Positions 1-12,119 are shown, counted from the stretch's first letter. The stretch is 64,000 bases of DNA from Alopecurus myosuroides (GCA_028641055.1 CM054060.1:54524292-54588291); one strand, 5' to 3'. The notes: a model not told the origin generated them from the sequence alone. Program-made: numbers and translations.

Positions 1-2215
1 GGCGCCATGGTTGCCTTGCTGCCTAAGAAGGATGAGCCGGAAGAGATGGCCCACTTCCGCCCGATTAGCCTGATACACTCGGTGGGGAAGCTGATCTCCA
101 AGGTCCTCGCGATCAGATTGTCGGCCCAGATAGATGGACTAGTTTCGCCTGCGCAAACGGCCTTCCTCAAATCCCGTAGCATACAGGATAGTTTTCTGTA
201 CGTTCGGAATGCCGTTCGCAGCCTGCACCAAAAGAAGAAGCCGGCGATCCTCTTGAAGCTGGACATAGCCCGCGCTTTCGACTCCGTCTCCTGGGAGTAC
301 CTCCTCGAGCTACTCCAGGCCATGGGATTCAGCTCGCGATGGAGGGATTGGATAGCATGCCTGCTGTCCTCTTCCACCTCCTCCGTCATGCTCAACGGAG
401 ACCGCGGCACTCCAATTCCGCACCGGCGAGGGCTGCGCCAGGGGGACCCGCTGTCCCCCTTCCTTTTCATCCTCGCCATCGACCCCCTCCAGCTTATTCT
501 GCAGGCGGCCGTCGAGGACGGAACACTGCGACCTCTCCCGCTCCGCGAGCTGGGTTTGCGGCTTAGCCTGTACGCGGACGACGCCGTCCTCTTCGCCAAC
601 CCTTCCAGGCAAGAGATTGTTGCCCTTATGCAGATCGTCGAATCGTTCGGCGAGGCGACCGGCCTGCACATCAACCTGCTGAAATCGTCGGCCGTTCCGA
701 TACGCTGCCAGGAGCTGAACCTCGACGACGTGTTGTATAGTTTTGGGGGGGGGGGCGCGGGAGTCCTTCCCCATCTCTTACCTGGGGCTGCCGCTGACCA
801 TCTCGCGCATCCGCCACGTCCACCTTCAGTTCGTCATCGACCGTATTCGATCCAGGTTGGCCGCCTGGAAAGGGAGACTGCTTTCCGCCGCCGGAAGGCG
901 AGCCCTGGTTCGCTCCGTCCTAAGCGCGATGCCAACTTACGCCCTGACGTCGCTGCGGGCTCCTCGCTCTTTTTTCAAGGAAATCACCAAGGTGCAAAGG
1001 AAATTCCTTTGGACGCACGACCAGGAACTATCCGGGGGAAGCTGCAAGGTGGCCTGGTCCACGGTGTGCCGTCCTGTCAACCGTGGCGGCCTGGGAATTC
1101 ACAATCTCGGAAAATTCAGCACGGCGCTGCGTCTGCGCTGGCTTTGGTTCAGCTGGACAAGGAGGGAGCGGCCATGGATTGGCTCCGAGCTCCCCTGCGA
1201 CAGGCACGACCGCGACCTCTTCGCTGCCGCTACGACGGTAACCGTGGGAGATGGAAGGCTGGCATCCTTCCGGGACTCGGCTTGGCTCTCCAAGGTCCCT
1301 CTGCGCGCGGCATGGCCAAGGCTATTCGCCCACTCGCGGAGGAAGACTGATGCGTCCGCGACGCTCTCGTAGGCGACAGATGGATACAAGACCTGAGCCA
1401 CCACCTCTCCTTCGACATCCTCTCGGATTTCGTCCTTCTACGACGAGAGCTTTCGCATGCAGGTATCCAGCTTCAGCCGGACGTGCCGGACACGATCGCC
1501 TGGAAGCTCTCGGCCTCTGGCGTCTACTCCGCGGCATCGGCGTACCGCATGCAGTTCGAGGGGATGACTGCGTCGCCTCTGAAGGAGCTGGTCTGGACGC
1601 CATGGGCTACGCCGCGCTGCAAATTCTTCGCGTGGCTAATGCTCCAGGACAGGGTCTGGTGTGCTGATCGCCTACAGCGGAGAGGATGGCCGAACGACTA
1701 CTTCTGCCCCCTTTGCAGGCGTAACCTGGAGAGCTCGCTGCATCTCTTCTGTCACTGCCCCTTCGTGGTGAAGATTTGGACGACGGTTTCGTCCTGGAAG
1801 GGATGCACTGGCCTTCTTCCGCCTGCACCAGAAGCAGACGCCGTCATCAAGCATTGGGAGGGCGCAATTCGGAGAAGCGCTCCGAAGGACCGCCGGGGAG
1901 TGGCATCGATGCAGCTGCTAGTTTCATGGGAGGTATGGAAGGAACGCAACCGGCGAACTTTCAGTCAGAAGCACCTCCCTGTTCAGGCCATCGTGAAGCT
2001 GATCACCGAGGCCATCGGGTCCTGGTGCCTGGCAGGAGCCAAATGCTTAGCTGCTCCTTTTGGAGATCAGCCGCAAGGGATTGGCTAGCAAGCTACTCTT
2101 TTTCTGTTTTCTTTCTTCAAGTTTGTCACTTACGATCATCCCTGATGATTGTTGAACTTATTCCCTCTTCTTAACACGAAAAGCCAGCTATATACTGGAT
2201 CTTTCAAAAAAAAAA
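1..2215 (+). mobile_element. Non-LTR retrotransposon (LINE), 5'-truncated by the window edge, pseudogenised
   Basis: This is the 3' part of a plant LINE ORF2 on the plus strand. Reverse transcriptase motifs follow in order in frame 1: FRPISLIHSVGKLISKVLA (about 55-115), LKLDIARAFDSVSW (about 255-297), GLRQGDPLSPFLFIL (about 430-475) and the catalytic YADDAVLF (about 571-594). At an 11-G run (745-755) the frame shifts to the one beginning YLGLPL, a typical LINE RT tail, which stops at 1370-1372. A second shift near 1345-1375 leads to a zf-RVT domain with CPLCRRNLESSLHLFCHC (about 1705-1758), ending at the stop at 2086-2088. A short 3' tail ends in an A-run at 2206-2215, as expected for target-primed retrotransposition. 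With two frameshifts it is probably dead, although the G-run could also be a sequencing ambiguity. Confidence 0.9.
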
Positions 2216-2293
2216 TATAGTAGTGTATGTAATTTACTCTTTTGATATATAACGTTTTCTAGTACATGTTTAAACATTATTAATGTCCGATTA

Positions 2294-3329
2294 GAGCAAC
2301 TCTAGCAGAGCCCCTAAATGGGGGCGAACTGAAAAAGTCCGGCGGGTATACGAGTTCAACCAGTTTTTGGGCCAAAGCAGAGTCGGTATACCTATCCCAG
2401 TGAAAACCCTTTCCAATCGCCCCCGAATCCCCCAAGACCGCTATTTGTACCGGCTGAAGTCGCGTTCCCAGGCCGCAATCCGAAAACCTAGCCCGCCGCA
2501 GACGAGAAACCCCGCCTCCTCCGACGAGCAATGGCGCGTAGATCCCACTGCCGCCGTCGACGAGAAATCCCGCCTCCTCCGACGAGCAATCGCGCGCAGA
2601 TCCCATCGTCGCCGCCGACAATGTGGCTCTTGACGAGCTCCTCCACGCGCAGCGGCCATGTGCCCACATCGGAGCGCCACAGTGATATCTCCTCCGACAA
2701 CGAGGAGTACCGGAGGGCCGTGATCTCCGCGGCCGGTCGCAAGCGCGGCACCCGCAAGTTCACCAACGTGCGCCGCCGCGCTTCAACTACAATACAGTAG
2801 AGGAGCTCAAGCGCAAGCGGGCGGAGTGGCGCCGGCTTGCATGATCCTCTGTCACAGGCTCTTTCGCCGTCGCGTGCCGCTTCCTCACGCCTAAGAGAGA
2901 GCGGATGGAGGATGAGCTCATGCTCCTCGCCGCCCCGCACCCAGCCCCACAATTAAGCCGGAGGATTTCGTCGGGGATGGCGAGGAGAACACCGTCTTAA
3001 ACCTGCTACTCTCCCGTAGCGCCCACGAGGAGGAGAGAAGCAGAAGAGCCGCGTCGCGGTGGAGGCCCTCGACAAGAACCTGTTGGCGCGGGCCTTGGCG
3101 GTCGCCGTAGGTTTAGGTAAGGCCACGGGTGAGCTATAGCTAAGGTGAGATGCCAACTGTACCGCCCGCGACATGCTCTGTCGAATGTCCGAAGACAAGT
3201 TTATCCAAATCTTTCCACGTTTTATGTAGTTAGCAAAAATTCAGTTTACGTTTTGGGTTTCTATTTGGACTGCACACTCTCCGCCTGAAGCCATCCCAAA
3301 AACGAGAACGGGCTTTGCTAGAGTTGCCC
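2294..3329. mobile_element. PIF/Harbinger-like non-autonomous DNA transposon, 1,036 bp
   Basis: The ends are 20-bp terminal inverted repeats: GAGCAACTCTAGCAGAGCCC at 2294-2313, and at 3310-3329 the complement of GGGCAACTCTAGCAAAGCCC (18 of 20 matching). Both sides carry a 3-bp TTA target duplication (2291-2293 and 3330-3332), diagnostic of PIF/Harbinger. No transposase is visible, so it would move only with help in trans. The interior is strikingly GC-rich (about 2440-3100) and holds an exact-period 58-bp tandem duplication (2501-2558 and 2559-2616). The GC-rich part has short ORFs but none I recognise. It could be captured host sequence. Confidence 0.8.
2501..2616. repeat. 58-bp tandem duplication inside the Harbinger-like element
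   Basis: Two adjacent units, 2501-2558 and 2559-2616, both start GACGAGAAA and contain CGCCTCCTCCGACGAGCAAT. They differ at only a few positions. Because 58 is not a multiple of three, the duplication shifts any reading frame through it, which argues against a conserved protein here. Confidence 0.8.
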
Positions 3330-3400
3330 TTAGAAATCATCGGATGCTAGCACGCCCATCTAATGTCACATGCTTTGCTCGGCCCACAAGCTAATAGTTA

Positions 3401-4015
3401 TTTTTTTTAGCAAACGACTGTAGGGCTTACATCCCACAGCATTTTTATACTATTAAAACAACCAAAGACTTGCGAAAGGACAAGCATATTTACAAAATAA
3501 AAACAAAAGACTAACTACCAGTCAGGGTAGGTTATCAATCCATTTTGACAGAAGTTTAACATGCTCAGACTTCACCCTATGCACATGAATGGTGATCGCA
3601 TGAAGAGAACTGTATTTCCAGGCCCCGAAAGATGGCTGATTATTCTGAAAAATTGCATCGTTTCTCTGCTTCCAAATTTGCCAAGCAGCAAGAATAACTA
3701 CTTGAGTGAATAAGGGGTGACGAAACTTCTTTTTAGCTGCTAAAAAAACTCTCCTCAAAGTGTCTCCAGGCTCCCATCGAACTTGTAAATAGTTCCAGAT
3801 TATCACACTAAAATTGCACCTGAAAAAAAAAGACCATCCAGTCCTCATTTGCTCCCAAAGGGCATAGCTCACAGTGATAGACATCAGCAACATTCCCGTG
3901 CCTTCTCCTCAGCATATCCCTGGTATTTAATCCGTCACTGGTTAAAAGCAAAGCAAAAACTTTATTCTAAGCAATTTTCCTCTGCTTTCATAGCAACCCA
4001 GCAGGTGTAGCTAGC
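3401..4015 (-). mobile_element. LINE remnant (zf-RVT and C-terminal tail of ORF2)
   Basis: Minus-strand translation gives a typical plant LINE C-terminus. A zf-RVT-like stretch (motifs RLNTRDMLRRRH and CELCP-type context, about 3840-3960) is followed by ILAAWQIWKQRNDAIFQN (about 3640-3700), and the reading frame ends at 3522. The T-run at 3401-3408 is the A-tail read from the other strand, so 3401 is the 3' end. The 5' side fades near 4015, a 5'-truncated insertion. It sits directly downstream of, and on the same strand as, the GPI7-type gene, so it may lie within that gene's transcribed 3' region. Confidence 0.75.
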
Positions 4016-4291
4016 TATACAAGTTCATCTGCTGCTTGAACCGTGCCGTGTTTACATGTGGTACAAATTCCAGGGCAAATTTAGCGCCACAAAGAGGAGT
4101 GCAGGAACGCGTTTACATCCTTCCCCAAGAGGGATTGTGTGGTCTAAAACTGTGTTACAGAAAGAACAAAAAGCAAGACCGGACAGGAAGAAGCAAAGAT
4201 GTGTGTCAAAAAATATCTACGACCAAGACAATGCTACTGTTCTTTTCTAACAAATGACTGACAAGTCGGAGCACCGAGCCATCAAATGTGA
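4016..4291 (-). other. Putative 3' UTR of the GPI ethanolamine phosphate transferase gene
   Basis: This 276-bp stretch lies between the stop codon of the minus-strand gene and the LINE remnant. No ORF, repeat or clear near-upstream polyadenylation signal is evident in it. The only TTTATT (AATAAA on the minus strand) that I noticed lies further on, near 3960, inside the LINE. Transcript evidence would be needed to place the end. Confidence 0.4.
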
Positions 4292-7200
4292 TCATGTGGA
4301 TCTGTCACTGCAGTTTCTCGTCCTGAATGAAAACACGACACAGGTGTACGCTGCAGTTGTGGCTATGATGAATACTCCGGCATATGTGCACACAGTTGCT
4401 GCGCAGACATAAAGGTACCTGTTGCCATTGGAACATAGAGGTGGTCAAATAACAGTAGAATGCAAAATGTAGCATAAGTAAAAGATTTAAACATTGCACA
4501 GGTAAACATGTGATACATCAAAATTGAGAAGTGAGAAAACATTCACTTGAAAGTTTTTTTATCAATCACTTACTTTGGTGAAAATACGCTCCAAACGAAC
4601 AAATGGTTCCTCATGAGCAACAAAACAATGGTGTATGAAGTCAAGGCAACAGAATTAATCAGCAAAGGAAGCAAACAGGGCAACGCGATCATTTTGCGCA
4701 GAATGCTGCTCCATTTTAATTGCTGCGGTTTGGAGATATCATCGATATCTTTCACCGAGATATAAACCACCATCCCAAGGTATAGCAACAGAGGTGATCC
4801 GTATGTAATGATGAACATCAGCATCCCAGAAAGAACCGTGGAGTAGCTTGAAATTCCCTGTTAAAATTAAATAGTCAAATCTGAAGGTAAAGAGGTGAAG
4901 AGACAGTTTAGAGAGTTTATTTTAAACTTACAATGAAAGCTCCAGCAACATCTATGCTGGCAAGGCTATTGGTATTCCCAAGACCAAAATGACCGGTCAT
5001 CCCCAAGAATTGCATTGCAACAACCTACACAGTTAGCCAACAAAAAAATAGTGATCATCAATGATGCCATGAATTCAGGAAACAAAAAACACCGTGTTGA
5101 TCAACCAAAGATTATTATAAGAAAACATTTCAACTAACCTGCACCCATTGCCTATGCAATGATTTCTCCAGAGAAAAATGCATAACACTCGAGATAATTT
5201 GCAAGAGAATGAGCAAAACAGGAATTGCATTTATTGGTTGCTGCAGAAGCAATTGAAGAAGGCACCAGAACATTGTGTATGTTATTCCAGTCAAGAACAC
5301 AGAATGAGTGATGCCTTGTAAATGTAAAGCTTTTTGGGGACTGAACTCGGAGGAGGATGTTGGTTCTGCTCCTTTGGAATGTATTGGAAATATCCAAGGT
5401 GACAAAAGAACAGTGGAAGTAATTGAAATAATTGCAATGACATAGAATATCTGAGCTATTGATGTTGTACTATGATTCACCGGTACTGAAGTGTTGACCT
5501 GACTTTTCCAGATATGCAGCAGAACTAAAAGTCCACATAAAAGGTGACTCAACCATATCCCTATGACAAGCATTCTCCTTGTTCTCAGTAAAATGAGTGA
5601 AACTGCATACAATACCAGGACCGCAAGAACTGAGATAATTTGAAGAGACTTTACGACAGAAGGGTCACATTGGGTCAATATCTTCGAAATGTCAAGAAAC
5701 TGAACCCAGTTAATCCCACCTTGATGCCAAGCTCTTAGAATTCTCCCAGCAACAAGAACAATAAGGACAGCATATAACTTGAAACCAACATGCTGGCCTG
5801 GGGTTAGTTTATAGCTGTTAAGATATGATGAGTTATTTCTGAGAAAGATCTCTGCTTTCTCTCTATGGAAAACTGTTGAATTTGATTCTTTCAGCATTGA
5901 CTGTACTGTCTTGATGAGAAATATTAAATAGAGTGTAGACGTGAGAAAATGCCATATATACTGCTCTTCTTCAACAAAAGAGCTTGAACCAAGACTGGCA
6001 ACATACAGAAAAATCGCCATTAGAATGAAAACCTCATCAAGATGCCAATGTTTATCCAAATCCCACTCAGAAGTGTGTTCAGCTTGGCTTTGTGACTTTC
6101 CCTCAAATAGGCAAGAGATGGTGCCAGCAAGAGAAAAACATGAAATGACCATCAAGGAGATTGCGGAGACAAGTACATAGAGTGGTTTCTGCAAAAATGA
6201 CAGTAGAAGGAGACAAGTCATTCAGAAGAGAGGCAAATGTAACAGGACGTTATAGAAGTTAGAAGTATAACACTGCAAAGGTCGTAAAATTACATCGGTC
6301 GCTCTGTGAGACAACCACTCACTCGCATATCTTAAGAAGCCAGAGTAGGCGTCCAAAGCAGTCCTAAAGTGCCTAGTTGCTTCAACAGACCTGGAACAGC
6401 GAGTTCTTTTAGTAAGCGTTGATGGGTGATAATCCCCATAACATTTTAAGGACATTAGGACCGTAAGCTCACCTGAAATCAGAATCTTGATGAAGAAGCA
6501 AGGATCGATGAGAAGCAAAAGCCTTAGAAAGCGAATGACACAACTTCTCCTCAATAGATTCAGGACGCATATCAACTCCAGAGTCATCCTTCGAATTAAC
6601 ACAATTTTCAAAGCAGAAAGCAGGTCTCTGTTCTTGTAGCAATCTTAAGATTTGCCACGAGTTCAATTCTAGGGTCCGCAGTTTTTGGTCATCTGAAATA
6701 AGATACATTCATCATAACAGAGCAGATAGCTGAGAGTGTTTAATCATAAAATTTGTAAACAATCCGATATTCTGATCTAGTTGAGATATAACAAACAACA
6801 AAAGGCATGCAATTATACATCCAACAAGAGCTTAACCTACTGAAATAAATATGAAGTTCTCAAGCATAAAAAACATCTAGTTCTTTTGCGTGGAAGCGTA
6901 ACGCACTTGAGATGCAAGGTATATATATTCACCTGTCAAAGAATTAAAAAGCTCCGGAAGCAAGACACCTATATTGTTTTTCGGAATTGGTATGCCAAAG
7001 AGAAGTGCTAGAGTTGGGGCAAGGTCAACCTGACAAAAAAAGGTCACAGGTCAGAGCTGAGTGTTAGTATCCTGAAACAATACCCGTTGAATATTTGTAC
7101 TTATTTTTTCAGCATAAGTGCACGGAAAGAAAACTGAACGATTTATATGAAAATAGTCACATACTGCAACAATTTCTATCAAACTCAAAAGTATACTATC

Positions 7201-10015
7201 AAAATATCCAGAGCTGAGAAGTTTAGATTCATACTTGAAGTGCTTCTTTCTGGTCAGAAGGCGAACAATATGAGCTCTCAACACTGTGTCCTATAAACAG
7301 GGCAAGGGAGTCAGTTTCTTCATAAGAAGATCCTCCATGATTACCAGCTTCAGTCATTCCATGATCACTGACCACAACCTGAAATGTAGGGGCAAAGCAA
7401 GATCCCTATGAGAACTGTAATGGGAAAAACATTACGTACATCCAAGCATCTTTAATGCATCATGAAAGATAGAGTGAATGCAATTTTTACTTGAAACCCC
7501 TCCAGTTGTGGAGATCATTAAATCTCATAAGTTAAAAGGGCATCAGAAGTAGATCTACACAACAAATCCACTATTGCAAACGGCCTTAAAGCAATCTCCT
7601 ACAAAAGTTAAATCTCTTTTTAACAGTAAATCTACACTACTAGAAGCAGAATTTTTTTGTAGAAAGAAAAGGATCACATACCAAAAGCGTTCTTTCTGGA
7701 TTATCCTGAAGGCTCATAACTGCAGCATGGACCCTTCTAATTACATCATCCATTTCTTTCAGCTTGGGGGTCATCAAAACACTGTCATGTTGAAACTTCA
7801 ACTCAAACTAGACATTGCTCAAACACCCCCAAAAAACGTGAAAAATGGTATGGTATTTACCTCTGACGGCCGCCTATATGGCCAACATGATCTAAACCTA
7901 AATAGTGAAGAATCTGAAAGAAATTGTAGGTTAACCTTATAAAAAAAAAAAGGGAAGACATGGAAAGAGATAGACATTGACTAATAAAAAACATTAGCTG
8001 AACACTTGAACTACATGGTTGGAATCCAAAGATAACGTTAGATTATCTGCCACAAGTGAACATGCACGGAGGCATGAGTAAAAGTGTACCAGTGCATCCC
8101 AGTCTTTTGCAGCAAACTCAAATTCCAGATGACGAGAAACATTGAAATCAACTTCAACCGTATCTTTCACCTGCAATATAGTTCCATATCAATAAACAAA
8201 ATTTTACTCATAATAGACCAGGTTGCCAAGAATAAAGAAAACACTGTTATTAGCACAAATTAAGCAGTAATTCATAAGCTCAGGTTTCTAGTATGCAAAA
8301 TATCTGTAAGTGCAGCCTAATCAATACTCTCTTAATAAGTGTCATAATTTCATCAGAGAAAAGTAGCCCGGAAGATAGCTAAGCACCTAAAAACTTTAAA
8401 TGTGTATAAGCAATTTCAGTATTTGTTTTCAGAAATTCTTAGAAAAAACATAGGGACGAACAGATATTTTGTTGTAAAGCAACTGCTAGCTTATTGCTTC
8501 AGATGATAGTGTAACAGAAACCCAAATTTATATCTTTATCTGAAACCTTAATATACCCTTTTATCTTTATCTGAAACCCAAATTTTCAGTGTTTAAACCT
8601 GTAAGTTATGCTCTTGTCATCCAACAATTAATGTTCAATCACATCGCATTGCAAGAAAAGCATGTGATGCATAAGGCAGGACTTACATAAAAACTGCTCA
8701 CTCCGTCTTGTCTGTAGAATAGTGTTGGAAACAATTTGATCCATGTCTCATCTCCCAACATCACTAATTTATAACCAATCCTATGAAGCTGATCTGTGAT
8801 AAATATATAATTCTAACTTGTAAGCTATTCCATGTTGCTATTTGGTATAAACGTAGAACTAGCAATACAGGGTGATAGGGAGGTAGGAAGAGGTTCTGAC
8901 CAAGAAGATTGTCATCCAAGAAGGCTTGAGTATTGAAGTTAAGTGCTACATCTAGAAAACCTCCAATTGCCCCTGATACCATTGACTGCAAGAAAATATA
9001 CTTAGTATTGCTCAACATTTGACATATCCACAAATAGGCATCTCTGGGTAAAGTAAGCCCTACTTTCAGTCGGGGCATTGTAACGGTCGGAGGTGCAGCC
9101 TTTGCATGATAACCCACTGCTTTGCAAGCGGCTAACAAAGATTGGGTGTACGGCATGGCCTCCATTAATTCTTTGCTTGGAGGTTTCCCACCTCTTCCCA
9201 GTACGAATTCAGCAGGCAGACCGTCTATTACCTAAATTGACATTGATAAACTCAAAAGGCCAAACATTAAAAGGTAAGATAAATAGGCATACAAATTCAC
9301 TGGATTATGCTGCCAGCAATAGGCATATCGTTTTACGACATACCATAAATACCAAGCGATCGTACACACGGGGGACCTCGGAAAGTTCCTGGTTTACACA
9401 AAAGCACAAGCATGAAAACCGTGGACATGTAAAGCTCTAGTAAAGCTCCACATCAGTGTAAAATGTAGGAAACTTATCAAATTTGCACTCCTTTTAAAAA
9501 TACTAGGATTTTGTAATCATGGAGGATAACAACATTCTACTGACGCTCTAGTAAAGTTGCATATCAGTATAACAAACATTCTAGAACACCACATAGCAAT
9601 TTACGATTTGGCAGAGGAACATCAAACCATTCTAGAGCTCTACCAGACTGGTGCAGATTCGAAAGAAAGGAACCGAAATGGAAGCAGTGCCCTACTCTGT
9701 ACAGCGATCTGAGCTGATCTGGAGGAAGCGCCGGCTCCTCCCCGCCACCGACTGGACCACACGACGGCGCCCGGTAGCTCTCCGTTCCACTACGGATCAA
9801 CGCGGACCGTAGACGAGTCAAACGAAGCTAATACAGCTTGTTGCCTCGGAGAAATCGGAGCTGTGAAGAGGCGGAGGCGCGAACCTGAAGCCGGGGAGCG
9901 TGGGCTTGACGGGGAAGAAGCCGTAGAGGAAGAGGGAGAGGCCGGCGACCTGCAGCAGCACCGCCGCCACGGTCCATCCCGCCACGGCGGCGCAGGAAGG
10001 GGTGGCGGCGCCCAT
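4292..10015 (-). CDS. GPI7: GPI ethanolamine phosphate transferase 2 (PIGG/GPI7/LAS21 type), 17 exons, 991 aa
   Basis: By family, this ER-membrane enzyme adds ethanolamine phosphate to the second mannose of GPI anchor precursors. Exons on the minus strand, in order: 9885-10015, 9696-9789, 9344-9388, 9064-9231, 8901-8985, 8687-8793, 8090-8170, 7861-7913, 7682-7781, 7235-7378, 6933-7029, 6473-6692, 6294-6390, 5139-6188, 4932-5024, 4574-4857, 4292-4418. Every junction is GT-AG and phases add up to 2,976 bp without a stop. Residues 12-36 form an N-terminal signal anchor (AVAGWTVAAVLLQVAGLSLF region). The alkaline-phosphatase-like lumenal domain shows VIDG (D93), the likely nucleophile threonine in TVTMPR (T141), LGDETW (D189), GLDHVGH (D245, H249) and VVSDHGM (D293, H294). 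From about residue 475 the protein is strongly hydrophobic with many membrane segments, largely in the 1,050-bp exon 14. The ATG at 10013-10015 opens the hydrophobic anchor. Catalytic residues are intact, so it looks functional. The neighbouring CPN20 gene is divergent. Family identity is clear; assignment to the Man2-specific subgroup is from the sequence pattern only. Confidence 0.93.
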
Positions 10016-10318
10016 GGCTTCGGCGGTGGCGACAGTCGCTCCTCCGCTGCTCGTGAATGGGTATCGGAGCCGAAGGGGAAGACGCAGTACAGTAGATGTC
10101 CAGCTGGGCTAGAATGTTATGGGCTTAATAACCTTGGAACTCTCGGCCAAGAAGGAAAAACAATGGGCCTATCTGAGTTGAGCCCATAAAAAATCTTGAC
10201 GCTTCGAGCGGATAAAGCGGTTGGTTGGTGGCTCGTGCTCTGCGTCTTCGCCGCTGCTCACTGCTCTGCTCTCCCTAGGGTTTATCCTCTGCTCTAGCTC
10301 GGATTCCGTACTCGAGCA
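10016..10318. promoter_or_regulatory. Divergent promoter between GPI7-type gene and CPN20, with four site II elements
   Basis: The two start codons are 303 bp apart, head to head, so this segment must hold both 5' UTRs and core promoters. Four TGGGCY (site II, TCP-binding type) motifs lie within 82 bp: 10105-10110, 10120-10125, 10164-10169 and, inverted, 10181-10186. Such motifs are known from plant housekeeping and organelle-protein genes. No obvious TATA box sits at the expected distance on either side, fitting a housekeeping promoter. Shared regulation is inference. Confidence 0.6.
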
Positions 10319-12119
10319 ATGGCGTCGGTGCAGCTCTGCGGTGCCGCGGTCGGCGCGGCGGCCCCCGTCCAGGCCCTCCGCGTCCCCACGGTGGCAGCCG
10401 TCGGAATCCGCCCGGCGCGGCGGTCGTTCGGCGGGCTCGTCGTCAGGGCCGCCACCGCCGTCGCCTCCAAGGTGCGTGCCCCCGGACAATGTACCATGGT
10501 TTCGCTCATTATTGTTCACGACGGATGGTCCTCTTCTGGGGCTGCCTGCATATATCAATCAGTAATGTGGAATATGTGGAAGAGGGCGAAATCGAGTAAT
10601 GAGATTGCTGAACATGTTATTACGTATTAGTGGTTGGTGATGACTGATGCGAGTTCGTTAAGCGCACCTTGTTATGCTGTAGAGGTTAGCTCGTGATGAT
10701 TAGGAAATTCGAAGGTCTTGGTGCTGTGGTGAATAATTAATTGTGTCGTGAAGCTAGCTATGAGGTCTGATTGTGCTTAGCAGTTTTAGTTGAGCCTCTA
10801 GCTCTAATTCCCATGTGGTGGCTGCTGAGTATGCTTGCGGATCTGAAATTATCTTCTGGTATTCCATTGCAGTACACAACAGTCAAGCCCTTGGCCGACA
10901 GAGTGCTTCTGAAGACCAAGACCGCTGAGCAGAAGACAACTGGTGGAATTTTGCTCCCTACGGCTGCCCAGACTAAACCTCAGAGTGGTGAGGTAGTTGC
11001 CATTGGAGAGGGAAGAACAATGGGGAATAACAAAGTGGAAGTCAGCATAAAGGTATGTCGTGTGCAGTCTGTCTGTCTGTTCCAGTCTTCTGAGTAGGAT
11101 TTTGGTTATGAAAAAAAAAACAGTCGGAAGCATCGATATGATGAAGATTGCAACAAACTTGCGTTATCTGTTTGGATTTTGGGATTCTACGCATGTTAAT
11201 GCCAGTTTTGTATCTGGTTTGATCATTTTACAAGTGTTCTGCTGTGACAGTTGTCAATACAAACAAGTTCTTACCAAAAGGCACATGTAACATGTATTAT
11301 TTTATAGGTTGGCGCTCAGGTTGTATATTCAAGGTATGCTGGAACAGATGTGGAGTTGAATGACGCTAACCATCTGATTCTAAAAGAGGACGACATCATA
11401 GGTATTCTGGAGACAGATGACGCGAAAGACATGAAGCCTCTTGGTGACCGTGTCCTTATCCAGGTAGAGATTGTACATGTGTGGTTTGTATGGTGCAGCT
11501 GTTGTCAATTAAGTGGGAATGAAATATTGTACTCCCTCTGAACCGAAATAAGTGTCGCTGGTATTATAGGAAAGTTGTGCCTGATACTTTTGTGTCTTCC
11601 GACACTTAATTCGGATCGGAGGGAGTATTTCAGATTGCTGCCTAGATCACCATTGAAATCATGTTATACTTATAATTTTCCTGCTTATCTGCCTCTTCTC
11701 GTTTAACAGGTAGCTGTAGCTGAAGATAAAACTCCCGGTGGCCTGTTGCTGACCGATACTGTCAAGGAGAAGCCATCGATCGGAACGGTTAGTTATCCAG
11801 TCTCTTAGTTCTCTTGGAAAATCTTGTTATATATGCCTATGGTTCTGAACTGCACGGTTAAACCTTCATGTTTAGACCCGTACCTTCACATCTAGTCCAA
11901 ACCAAAGTTACTTGAGCTAAGTATACATTCATTGGTTGGAGGCAGGTCGTCGCTGTTGGCCCAGGCCACCTGGACGAGCAAGGCAAGAGGATCCCGTTGC
12001 CGGTCTCTGCAGGCAGCTCTGTCCTGTACTCCAAGTATGCTGGTGCTGAGTTCAAGGGTGCCGACGGCACGAACTACATTGTGTTGAGGGTATCTGATCT
12101 GATGGCTGTCCTGTCCTGA
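10319..12119 (+). CDS. CPN20: Chloroplast 20-kDa co-chaperonin (CPN20/CPN21), tandem Cpn10 domains, 5 exons, 246 aa
   Basis: By family, this stromal co-chaperonin caps the Cpn60 complex and has two GroES/Cpn10 domains in tandem. Exons are 10319-10471, 10873-11052, 11308-11463, 11710-11787 and 11946-12119. All junctions are GT-AG and in phase 0, giving 741 bp with stop TGA at 12117-12119. Exon 1 encodes an Ala/Val/Arg-rich chloroplast transit peptide (about residues 1-48). Domain 1 (about 52-147) starts VKPLADRVLLK and has the mobile-loop signature KTTGGILLP. Domain 2 (about 153-246) starts KPLGDRVLIQ and has KTPGGLLLTD. Both carry the GPG/GEG-type roof turns (AIGEGR, AVGPGHLDE). Length matches the family (about 250 aa). 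Intron 3 contains a Stowaway MITE. The gene appears intact. Confidence 0.95.
11532..11625. mobile_element. Stowaway MITE in intron 3 of CPN20
   Basis: Terminal inverted repeats CTCCCTCTGAACCGAAAT and ATTCGGATCGGAGGGAG flank a short core. TA duplications lie at 11530-11531 and 11626-11627. The 94-bp element lies wholly within the intron between exons 3 and 4 and leaves the splice sites untouched. Confidence 0.85.

Noticed and set aside
7..1350. A 447-codon open frame in the LINE as one intact protein
   Set aside because: After the G-run at 745-755 the translation loses all LINE similarity, while another frame continues it. The tail from about 750 to 1350 is a frameshift artefact.
8530..8578. 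Short direct repeat TATCTTTATCTGAAACC in a GPI7 intron
   Set aside because: Two 17-bp copies within an AT-rich intron are most likely slippage, with no sign of function.
10169..10558. Minus-strand ORF over CPN20 exon 1
   Set aside because: It is the antisense shadow of the transit-peptide exon and 5' UTR and has no recognisable domain.
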